DNA from: Victivallaceae bacterium
GTDB lineage: Bacteria > Verrucomicrobiota > Lentisphaeria > Victivallales > Victivallaceae
Assembly: GCA_021647315.1 (NCBI GenBank)
Contig: JAKIUY010000002.1
Location: 32,732-96,731, forward strand
Direction of reading: 5' to 3'
Length of the DNA stretch: 64,000 bases
The translations under genes and the position numbers were made by a program. The notes below the pieces were generated by a model. The model was not told where the DNA came from and made no database searches. It saw only the letters and a list, made by a program, of their open reading frames with translations. This document shows, piece after piece, positions 36,796-44,369 of this stretch. Each line of letters begins with the position of its first letter. Position 1 is the first letter of the stretch.

Positions 36796-37689
36796 ATGAT
36801 TATCGACATTCATCAACATATCACCTACAAAGATTATCCACAATTCAGTGAATTGGTGGCTCATGGCTCTTTCACTGCTAAAGAGCTGCTGAAAGACATG
36901 GATAAATGGGGCATTGATAAATCTGTAGTGCTCCCCCTGACCAACCCGGAAAATATTGATTATTTCGGTGTGGTCGGCAATCAGGAGGCGATTACTGAAT
37001 GCCAGAAACATTCAGACCGCCTGATTCCATTCTGTAACATTGACCCCAGATCAATACTTCATAACCCCAAAGCTGATTTTTCAGGTCTAATGAAACTGTT
37101 TAAAGAGTTAGGCTGCCGCGGTATTGGTGAAGTTTGCGCTAATATGTCGGTAACATCGCCGCTCTACAAAAATCTCTTCTATCACGCTGGCGAAGCCAAC
37201 CTGCCGGTACTGTTTCATCTTTCACCCAAAAAAGGCGGTCTCTACGGCATGATAGATGATGCCGGACTTAACGGCCTGGAAGAGGTTTTGCAGGAGTTTC
37301 CCCAAACTATTTTCATCGGTCATGCGCCATCATTCTGGAATGCCATTGATGCCGATGTAAAAACTCCAAAGCAACGTAATAGTTACCCAAAGGGCAAAAT
37401 AGTCAACCAGGGGCCACTTTGGAGACTGATGGAAAAATATCCCAACATGTACGGTGATTTTTCAGCAGGTAGTGGCCATAATGCCCTGACCAGAGATCAG
37501 GTGACCGGTATCGAATTCATGAAAAAATTCAACGAAAAAATCTTTTTCGGCACCGATATGTTCATGAAAAAAGCCAGACCACCCATGCACTTGACCATGA
37601 TGCAGGATGCCTTGGCAGCTCAACAGCTATCGCAGTCAGAATACGACAACATAACCCACCGCAACTTTGAGAGGGTTTTCGGCAAGTAA
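36796..37689 (+). CDS. Amidohydrolase-2 family metal-dependent hydrolase (3)
   Basis: A 297-residue third member of the local amidohydrolase set, more diverged than the other two. It has MIIDIHQHITYKD, PFCNIDPRSI, VLFHLSPKKGGLYGMIDDAG, IFIGHAPSFWNAID, GDFSAGSGHNALTRDQ and FFGTDMFMKK, so all expected metal ligands are present. It follows an oxidoreductase gene by 309 bp, with a palindromic element between them. The substrate is unknown; co-occurrence with dehydrogenases suggests a ring-opened sugar or cyclitol intermediate. Confidence 0.8.
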   Translation: MIIDIHQHITYKDYPQFSELVAHGSFTAKELLKDMDKWGIDKSVVLPLTNPENIDYFGVVGNQEAITECQKHSDRLIPFCNIDPRSILHNPKADFSGLMKLFKELGCRGIGEVCANMSVTSPLYKNLFYHAGEANLPVLFHLSPKKGGLYGMIDDAGLNGLEEVLQEFPQTIFIGHAPSFWNAIDADVKTPKQRNSYPKGKIVNQGPLWRLMEKYPNMYGDFSAGSGHNALTRDQVTGIEFMKKFNEKIFFGTDMFMKKARPPMHLTMMQDALAAQQLSQSEYDNITHRNFERVFGK

Positions 37690-37703
37690 ATGTAGTACAA
37701 TAA

Positions 37704-37861
37704 GGATTCACTCAAAAACAGGTTGGAGAATTTCGTGTAGGATGCGAGCAATTGATCAAGGCACGAAAGTATTTACATAGTAGAACTATATAAATATTTT
37801 CGTAACGCAGAGCAGTTGTTTGCAATCAAGCGCAAAATCCAACCTGTTTTTTTGTGAATCC
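37704..37861 (+). repeat. 158-bp terminal-inverted-repeat element, family R2, copy 1
   Basis: GGATTCACTCAAAAACAGG at the left end is inverted at the right end (AACCTGTTTTTTTGTGAATCC). The centre holds a second hairpin: CGAAAGTATTTACATAGT against ACTATATAAATATTTTCG. Copy 2 at 62956-63113 has the same length and order. It lies between two converging genes, so it may also act as a two-way terminator. Confidence 0.85.
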
Positions 37862-37891
37862 TAAGCTCCATAAGTTTATAAAACCTCTGCT

Positions 37892-38443
37892 TTACCGAAT
37901 CAGCTTTGAGACAGTTTTGAATGCGGGATGTTTTGCATCACGCATCAGCATGAACAGGTATGACTCGACGGTCGTAATGACCGCACCGGCGTCACGCATC
38001 AGTTCAATTGCTACTTGGCGGTCTTCAGTTGAGCGTGACGTTACTGCATCACTCAGCACAAAAACCTGATAACCTTCAGCCAAAGCATCCAATACTGTCT
38101 GCTGGACACACACATGAGTTTCAATGCCCATGATTACAATTGAAAGGCGTTTTTTCCGTTCCAGTTCAATCATAAACTGTGTTTCACCACAACATGAAAA
38201 CGTGGTCTTTTCAATTATCGCCCATTCCGAGGCAAAAAGTTCCTGCAACTCGGGAACCGTATTGCCCAAGCCGCGCGGATACTGTTCGGTCACAATCGTA
38301 TCCAGCCCTAACGAGTTTGCCGCATTCAACATAATCTGTGATTTTTTCAAACAGATATCCATCCCCGCCATGGCGGTTATCAAACGTTCCTGAATATCAA
38401 CCACCACCAAAGCTGAACTATTAATTTTCGGCATTACAACCAT
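37892..38443 (-). CDS. Isochorismatase-family cysteine hydrolase
   Basis: A 183-residue hydrolase of the YcaC/isochorismatase superfamily. The catalytic triad is Asp16 (ALVVVDIQERL), Lys79 (AIIEKTTFSC) and Cys112 (GIETHVCVQQT), with the conserved cis-peptide region at MGIETHV. TGGAGAA precedes the ATG. It is on the opposite strand to the sugar cluster and converges on the third amidohydrolase. Members hydrolyse amides or vinyl ethers; a nitrogen-related role is possible but unsupported. Confidence 0.88.
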   Translation of the reverse strand: MVVMPKINSSALVVVDIQERLITAMAGMDICLKKSQIMLNAANSLGLDTIVTEQYPRGLGNTVPELQELFASEWAIIEKTTFSCCGETQFMIELERKKRLSIVIMGIETHVCVQQTVLDALAEGYQVFVLSDAVTSRSTEDRQVAIELMRDAGAVITTVESYLFMLMRDAKHPAFKTVSKLIR

Positions 38444-39363
38444 TATGTTCTCCAGTTATATTTAAATATTTCAGTATCAAGTATCAAAATACATCATAAA
38501 ATCTCACAGTTCAAGACAATCTGCCATAAACCTAACCGATTTCACCAGAATTTGGGATTAACTGCATAGACGAGCCAAACGTAGCGATACAACTTCAATG
38601 GTAGAGTATCTGTGGTTAAAAGAGTAATGATTATTTTTATTAAATAAATCTTCAATGTTAAGTTTTTCGTGTTTCACGGAGTGTTCTCAGACGCATCCGA
38701 GAGTTCCAGCCTTCTATCGATATCCGGGTGTAGTCATTTCCCGGTATATATTATAACCTATTCGGTTCACAAAAATGCAGGTTCCTGTTCTACGTGAATT
38801 GTCGATCAGCTATTAACTGAATCAAGAGCTAATTATCAGGGTGACCTTCCTTAGCTATTGAAAATTTCGGCTCTTCGCCAGAATCTGTGGGTTAATAAAA
38901 CAAAACTACCGCCTCACTGTCAAGCTCTGATTCGGCATAAACCGTTCGTCGTACCTCCTCACTATTTATTGCCTTTCATTTCATTCAGGCTCAGAATTCC
39001 TAGTCCGATTCAGCTTGACATTCAGTTGGTTTCCTTGCGGAATGCTACGCCAGCGGGCATAATTTCCAAAATAAATTTTGGTAAATTATTCAACAAAAAA
39101 GCAACCCGTTATTTTGATCCCAATAACGGTTATTTGTAGTTCATCTTTTGATACTCACATTGCGTTGAGGCTAAATGAGCTCAACGCCACCCATAGATTT
39201 GGGACAGGAAGCGAAAAATATAACTTTGGGAATACTTTTTGCAAAGTGACAACCCGCTAAATAAAACGGGACTAGCTCATGTTATCTACATTTAAGGCGG
39301 GAGCTCAGCACCTAAATAAAGTATTACGGTGAGCTCTATTTAGGTGCGGGGCGAATAAAGGTG
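38444..39363. other. Long gene-poor region
   Basis: About 0.9 kb with no ORF that I can defend. It includes CACCTAAATA at about 39309 and TATTTAGGTG at about 39337, a perfect 10-bp inverted repeat within GAGCTC-bounded sequence. A weakly similar pair of phrases (CACCAGAATTTGGGATTAAC near 38543 and CGCCAGAATCTGTGGGTTAA near 38877) hints at old duplications. Together with the adjacent PAS fragment it looks like decaying DNA. Confidence 0.4.
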
Positions 39364-39640
39364 TCAATTTCTAATAATAAAAAGCGCATAAGGTTCATTC
39401 CCAACCTGATACGGGCGCGCCCAGACCCTAAAATTATATACCTTGCCATCAGTAGAAGTGATACAGCATTCGCAGGAGCTGTTTTGGCTGTGAAGACTAT
39501 CGTTTATAGCACGTGCCGCACCACACTGAGTACAGAATTCAGACCCGCCGCAACAATTTTCGCTGGCATGAATGCAGTTAAAAATTTCACCGGGACGCAA
39601 ACCGATGAAATCGATATCAGCCTGGAGCTAATCAGTTTAA
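39364..39640 (-). pseudogene. Fragment of a PAS-domain sensor protein
   Basis: The minus strand encodes ADIDFIGLRPGEIFNCIHAS, CCGGSEFCTQCGAARAI, CECCITSTDGKVYNFRVWA and PYALFIIRN. This is the Cys-rich PAS module of some histidine kinases, which usually have RPGEALGC, CG.S.FCR.CGA and LRVWA.P. An in-frame stop precedes it and a TGA ends it right where the PAS fold should continue, with no kinase domain. No start codon with a binding site was found. Confidence 0.65.
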
Positions 39641-39720
39641 AGAATACGTTTTTTAATGAATGAATAACCAGAATCGGTTGTTAAAAATACTGGCCTGCCA
39701 TACGTAGCTTTAGCGTAGTA

Positions 39721-39810
39721 TGGCGGAGAGGGAGGGATTTGAACCCTCGGTAGAGTTTCCCCTACACAGCATTTCCAATGCTGCGCCTTAAGCCGCTCGG
39801 CCACCTCTCC
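39721..39810 (-). tRNA. tRNA-Ser (GGA), CCA encoded
   Basis: Minus strand. The acceptor GGAGAGG pairs with CCTCTCC, followed by G and CCA. The anticodon stem CAGCA/TGCTG encloses loop TTGGAAA with anticodon GGA. The long variable arm (GTAGGGGAAACTCTACC) is the serine type, and the T arm reads GAGGGTTCAAATCCCTC. Confidence 0.97.
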
Positions 39811-39962
39811 TAGAAAGTGTCTAGAATATAAGAAAGAATATTATAGTGCCTATTTCAGGTTTCGCAAGTGTGGTAAAGCTAAAACTCAAAAATCTTATTG
39901 AGTTATCGACTGTATTGATTTCCCCGGCTATAATTTTATATGTAAGTATTGATAATTAACAT

Positions 39963-40718
39963 TTATGCTCCGACAAATAACCGACGGATATGGTCAAATG
40001 GACTGAGTGAGACAGATGGCATAACAGGATCAGGAACTTTGCCGTCAATAATCAACCGGCTGTTGTCATGAAACAGAGTCTGAACGATCTCATCCCCATA
40101 ATTTGACCTGAAATAATTCATGGCTTCATTGACAAAAAGTTTCCGATTCGTCTTGCCATGAGCATCCGAAGCAACCACATGACACAATCCGCAACGCAAC
40201 ATCGATTCAGCCATTTTTTTCACCTCATCGCCATGAATACCAATAAAACTTCCGGTATTCATCTGCATCACAACCCCGCGTCTTGCAAGCTGTTTAAGTG
40301 CTGGAATATCCTGCAAATCAAAAAGGCGTTCAGGGTGAGCAGCAAGCACTCGATACCCCTTACGCTTCAGTTCCAGTACATGGTTTTCAACATTCCGCAA
40401 ATCAATGGCCGGAGCGACAAAATCGACCAGCAGATATGAACTGCCACCTAAAGTTACAAATTCATCAAGATTGAGTAAATCAGAATATTTATACTCCATG
40501 CCACGCAATAACCTTATCGGTTGTAATAAAGTTTGTTTTACCAGTATACGAAATCTCCGGTCATACTCCAAGCAGGTCATTTCATCATTGTAGTGAGGGG
40601 TAACACAGACTGCAGAAATATTCGAGGCAGCAGCTTCTTCAAGCATTTGTAGAGAAACATCCAATGATGCCGCACCGTCATCAATTCCGGGCATCAGGTG
40701 ACAATGCAAATCAATCAT
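39963..40718 (-). CDS. CpsB/YwqE-type PHP-fold tyrosine phosphatase
   Basis: A 251-residue PHP-domain metallophosphatase. MIDLHCHLMPGIDDGA is the diagnostic N-terminus, followed by VCVTPHYNDE, LLRGMEYKYS, RVLAAHPERLFD and HVVASDAHGKTNR, which supply the metal-binding His and Asp residues. Such enzymes dephosphorylate bacterial tyrosine kinases that control capsule or exopolysaccharide export. No kinase or polysaccharide genes are adjacent. The start lacks a strong binding site. Confidence 0.85.
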   Translation of the reverse strand: MIDLHCHLMPGIDDGAASLDVSLQMLEEAAASNISAVCVTPHYNDEMTCLEYDRRFRILVKQTLLQPIRLLRGMEYKYSDLLNLDEFVTLGGSSYLLVDFVAPAIDLRNVENHVLELKRKGYRVLAAHPERLFDLQDIPALKQLARRGVVMQMNTGSFIGIHGDEVKKMAESMLRCGLCHVVASDAHGKTNRKLFVNEAMNYFRSNYGDEIVQTLFHDNSRLIIDGKVPDPVMPSVSLSPFDHIRRLFVGA

Positions 40719-40938
40719 AGGTCATAGATTCTTTATTTTAAATTTGAAGTTATAGACGATATTTAAAAAGGTTTTTCAGTTCTGCGGAAGCAGCCAAACA
40801 ACGTCAAACATGGTCTATTTAAAGCAATATATCTGTCTATAGTAATTTTTCAATCCGACTTGCGATATTATTATATAGGATGTAAATTATTCATATCTAT
40901 CAACTGGAACAGAAACCATTAATATTTCAGAGGAGTTT

Positions 40939-41709
40939 ATGAGTAACGGATTAAAAAAAATTATTGAAATAAAAACTCCTGAAGGAGTTTCATTCCCCCT
41001 TTATCCAGCATCTCCCATGCTACGTGCCGCAGCCTTGATGATAGATTTTTTATGTATTCTAGTAGCAATAAACACAGTAGTAATTCCTATACGTTTAATT
41101 TCGACGATAAGTAAAGATACAGCAGACGGCCTGATTATCATAGTCACTTTTCTGGTAGCTTTCGGTTATTATATCGCCATAGAATGGTTTTGGGACGGCA
41201 GGTCGGTTGGGAAAAAAATTTTTCATCTACGGGTAATCGATCAGAATGGTTTAAAACTCTCACTCCCGCAGGTACTGTTACGCAATCTGTTACGATTTGT
41301 GGATACTCTGCCGATATTCTATATTGCTGGCGGACTTTCGGCAATACTTTCGCAGCGTTGGCAACGTCTGGGCGATATTGCTGCTGGAACGATGGTTATC
41401 CGTGAACGAAAAATGATTGAACCTGATTTGAGTAAGATACTGGCTGATAAATATAACTCTTTCCGCGACTACCCATATTTTGCGGCAAAAGCAAGATCTT
41501 CAATAACCCCGGATGAGGCCACACTTATCTTCGATTTTCTACAACGTCGCGATAAATTCAATGATGAAGTCAGGATTAAACTCTGTTCACGACTTGCGGA
41601 TTACTTCAGAAGTTTAGTTGAGTTCCCACCTGAAGCCATGGAAAATATTTCCGATGAACGGTATCTGCGTAACTTAGTTGATATTGTCTACCAGCGCGAA
41701 GCTATTTAA
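40939..41709 (+). CDS. RDD-family membrane protein
   Basis: 256 residues. An N-terminal RDD domain with about three membrane segments (MLRAAALMIDFLCILVAINT, ADGLIIIVTFLVAFGYYIAI and a third near IFYIAGGLSAI) contains WDGRSVGKKIFHLRVID and RWQRLGDIAAGTMVI. A soluble helical C-terminal domain of about 90 residues follows, more than in the minimal family. AGAGGAG precedes the ATG. It converges with the TrkA-C gene, with 2 bp between stops. Role unknown; some RDD proteins are ion antiporters. Confidence 0.85.
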   Translation: MSNGLKKIIEIKTPEGVSFPLYPASPMLRAAALMIDFLCILVAINTVVIPIRLISTISKDTADGLIIIVTFLVAFGYYIAIEWFWDGRSVGKKIFHLRVIDQNGLKLSLPQVLLRNLLRFVDTLPIFYIAGGLSAILSQRWQRLGDIAAGTMVIRERKMIEPDLSKILADKYNSFRDYPYFAAKARSSITPDEATLIFDFLQRRDKFNDEVRIKLCSRLADYFRSLVEFPPEAMENISDERYLRNLVDIVYQREAI

Positions 41710-41711
41710 AC

Positions 41712-42404
41712 TTAGCCAACAGTTTTAATGCAATCACGAACCGTTTCAATATTTTTTCTTAACCCATAGACGGTAATGCTATCATTGCCCATAAATTTAA
41801 AATCATCGTCAGGAAAACCAGTATAGGTGCCATTGCTCCGTCTAATCCCCAATACCATGACGCCTTGCTTTTTAATTAAATTGTTCTTGAAGGTCTGACC
41901 GATAAGCGGACTGTCAGCATTCAATGCAAGTTCAACAATCTTATAATCATCATAATGATGTAACAGATGATTTAAATTACCGATTTTCAATTCCGTATAT
42001 CGATCAAGAAAGAATGAAATCACTATAGCAAGTTTTACCTCAACCCATTTATTAGCCGACAGTCCCCATAAAAACAGTAGTCCACCAAACAATATTGACA
42101 TTTTCATATAGCCCGGTATCGAATCCGCCCCAAAATGAATAAAGGTCATAATAAGTGAAGAGAGTACCGTTATCATGCCGACATTCCCCAGCAACATCAA
42201 AGTCATAATAATTTTTCTTCTGATAGGGTGATTCATTATCCGTTCAGCCTCAGTTGTGGTAAACCCACAGGTTGAAAGTGCAGAACGTGCCTGAAAACGT
42301 GCCACCTGTTTTGATACACCGGTATGCATTAAAGCCAACGTCGCAATTCGAGTGGTGAGCAGTGATAAAAACAGCACTACCAGTAATGTTATAATTGGAA
42401 TCAT
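41712..42404 (-). CDS. Membrane protein with a C-terminal TrkA-C (RCK_C) domain
   Basis: 230 residues. The N-terminal half has three to four membrane segments (IITLLVVLFLSLLTTRIATL, IIMTLMLLGNVGMITVLSSL, MSILFGGLLFLWGLSA) and the phrase SALSTCGFTTTEAERI. The C-terminal 70 residues (LNADSPLIGQTFKNNLIKKQ, VMVLGIRRSNG, GNDSITVYG) form a TrkA-C ligand-binding domain, typical of ion-transport regulators. It starts 17 bp after a phosphoesterase gene and is probably co-transcribed with it. An ion-transport role is inferred from the domain. Confidence 0.78.
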   Translation of the reverse strand: MIPIITLLVVLFLSLLTTRIATLALMHTGVSKQVARFQARSALSTCGFTTTEAERIMNHPIRRKIIMTLMLLGNVGMITVLSSLIMTFIHFGADSIPGYMKMSILFGGLLFLWGLSANKWVEVKLAIVISFFLDRYTELKIGNLNHLLHHYDDYKIVELALNADSPLIGQTFKNNLIKKQGVMVLGIRRSNGTYTGFPDDDFKFMGNDSITVYGLRKNIETVRDCIKTVG

Positions 42405-42421
42405 CTACTATTTCTCCTAAC

Positions 42422-43297
42422 TTAAGGCAATCGCCTCTTATTATCTGTTTTTGTAACCAAATCGATCACCATAATTTCCGGTGGACAATTTAATCGCCAT
42501 GGAAAGGCCGAGGTGCCGATGCCTGCCGAAATAAACATATTTACATCAGTAAAACGCCGATGCATAAAGTGTCCGCAATCAAATTTTCTACCATAGCGTG
42601 AAGAGGAAGCCAATGCACCAAATAACGGTATTCTAAGCTGTCCGGCATGAGTATGACCACAAAGTGCCACATCAAAATGTGCCAAATTAGTATCATCTGC
42701 GATATGAATCACGGTATCAGGATTATGACTTAACAAAATATTATAACCCTGCCCGGTGCTGGATGAAAAAACCAGCATCCCGGTTTTTATATCATCAATG
42801 CCATAGAAATTAAGCTTATTCCGACTCATTGACTGATTACGCAGCAAAGTAAAACCGCATTGCTGATAAAATTCACGCCAAGCGTCCGCGTCCAGTTTGG
42901 ATTTGTCATAACACTCCCAGTTACCGAGAACAGCAATTTTAGAGCTCTTCGCCCGACAAGCACTTAAAATATCTTTAGTCAGCTGTTGATCAAATGATCT
43001 GGCAAGCAGATCCCCGCCGCAAATAACAATATCAGCCTCAGCCTGATTAATACTCTGAATTAAAGCTTTAGATAACAATCGGCTGAAATGGATTCCACAA
43101 TGCAGGTCGGCAAAAAACAGCAATCTAATCCCGTCAAGCTCAATATCTTCAACATCGATCTGATACCTAACCGTATGCAACTGTCCGACAGTAGCGATAA
43201 TCTGCCGCTCGTTGAACCCGGCAAACTGTTGCCACTCCCTGAAACGCTCAGGATATTTAAGCTTACGGCTTATACGGTTATTGTTTGAATCGGCCAA
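42422..43297 (-). CDS. YkuE-like metallophosphoesterase
   Basis: 291 residues from a TTG at 43297, chosen because AAGGAG lies six bases before it. The in-frame ATG at 43321 adds eight residues that contain this binding site and has none of its own. Metal motifs are FFADLHCGIH, VICGGDLLAR, VLGNWECYD, ILLSHNPD and ALCGHTHAGQLRIP, as in YkuE-type enzymes. No membrane anchor is seen. It leads the pair with the TrkA-C membrane protein. Confidence 0.82.
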   Translation of the reverse strand: MADSNNNRISRKLKYPERFREWQQFAGFNERQIIATVGQLHTVRYQIDVEDIELDGIRLLFFADLHCGIHFSRLLSKALIQSINQAEADIVICGGDLLARSFDQQLTKDILSACRAKSSKIAVLGNWECYDKSKLDADAWREFYQQCGFTLLRNQSMSRNKLNFYGIDDIKTGMLVFSSSTGQGYNILLSHNPDTVIHIADDTNLAHFDVALCGHTHAGQLRIPLFGALASSSRYGRKFDCGHFMHRRFTDVNMFISAGIGTSAFPWRLNCPPEIMVIDLVTKTDNKRRLP

Positions 43298-43614
43298 TAC
43301 ATTCTCCTTGCGGATGTTCATTTAGACTATTAATATTCATTATAAACTTTAGCCAGTTTTCGAAATCCAAACATAAATTGGCAGAAAAACGGGTTTATAC
43401 CTGCATAATAAACTAGCGTAAAACTTAATAAAATCAACAGATATTGCGACATCGGGCACGCTTTAATGTTATTTAAACATTTTAAAAATATTTCACTTTC
43501 AAAGTTGAAATACAATAGACCGTTTAGGATGAAAAAATGAGCAAAGACAGCAGACCTATGGTAACTATTTAAAATTATTCATATATAAATAATGCTATAG
43601 GTAAATTTTTTAAA
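43298..43614. other. AT-rich divergent intergenic region
   Basis: Expected to carry promoters for the phosphoesterase and the hypothetical gene at 43615. A 40-residue minus-strand frame at 43330-43452 (MSQYLLILLSFTLVYYAGIN start) is hydrophobic but has no binding site, so I do not call it. Confidence 0.35.
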
Positions 43615-44040
43615 ATGCGTGTACATGGCCGCTTAGTACATAACCGTTTTGTTAAAAAGAAAAAAATAGATACGACGTTGTACGTGAAAGCAGTCAAAGC
43701 TAAAATTTCTCTAAAACGTTTTATCTTAGATTTTTCCTATGAACATCTTCTTCAGCTAAGGGAAGCAACTAAAAACATCGACAATCCTGCTTTCCGTGAT
43801 TTACTTGAAAAAATAATCAAACTCAGAACAAAAAAAGGAAATAAATTTAAGGCGACCTTTAGTCAACTTGGTGAAAATAAAAAAGATATAAGTTCATTTT
43901 CAAAAGCCACAGGACTTAAAACAACCTCGTATAATAATTATTCATCAATAAAATTTAAAATTAAACGCTCAGGAAAATTTTCGTATATCAGGAATGCAAC
44001 ATTAGAGAATAATACCGTTTTGCGATCTAAAAGCTATTAA
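43615..44040 (+). CDS. Hypothetical basic protein whose C-terminus lies in a repeat
   Basis: A 141-residue, lysine-rich frame starting MRVHGRLVHNRFVKKKKIDT. I recognise no domain. It has no signal peptide or membrane segment. Its last ten codons (encoding NTVLRSKSY and the stop) are the start of the R1 repeat copy B, so its stop codon is provided by the repeat. Base composition is more A-rich than neighbours. It could be a short lineage-specific gene, a gene truncated by repeat insertion, or non-coding. Confidence 0.35.
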   Translation: MRVHGRLVHNRFVKKKKIDTTLYVKAVKAKISLKRFILDFSYEHLLQLREATKNIDNPAFRDLLEKIIKLRTKKGNKFKATFSQLGENKKDISSFSKATGLKTTSYNNYSSIKFKIKRSGKFSYIRNATLENNTVLRSKSY

Positions 44041-44104
44041 AGAGCTGCGCAGTTGAACTTAAACAGGCGCAGTAAACTAGCTAAAAGAATGCACTTGTGT
44101 ATAA
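44010..44104 (+). repeat. 95-bp dispersed repeat, family R1, copy B
   Basis: Nearly identical to 35143-35237 (about two differences in 95) and inverted relative to 56806-56894. It overlaps the end of the hypothetical gene at 43615. The following 265 bp up to mutS hold no gene. Confidence 0.88.
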
Positions 44105-44369
44105 CTTTCTTTTTTCTGGATGGAGCAGTGTTGCCATACTTAAATCACGTACATACATAACACCTAATGCGAGAATATTAACCTTTTCTATTTTTTCAGG
44201 AAAGCAACATCTATTTTTTATAAAATATAATAAAGCTAAAAAGTTCAATTACGACTTTTGGGTTTACACCCTTAAACCTAATCCACCACGTGGTGCTCTA
44301 TTTAAAATAATAAATGTTGCGAATTAAAAGCACAGTAAAAAACACTGATAGCCGTTTGTTTGCATTTTT

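Noticed and set aside
38858..39139. A 93-residue plus-strand open frame in the gene-poor region
   Set aside because: No binding site, no family pattern on either strand, and composition resembles surrounding non-coding DNA.
43330..43452. A 40-residue hydrophobic minus-strand frame before the YkuE-like gene
   Set aside because: No ribosome binding site and no homology that I recognise.
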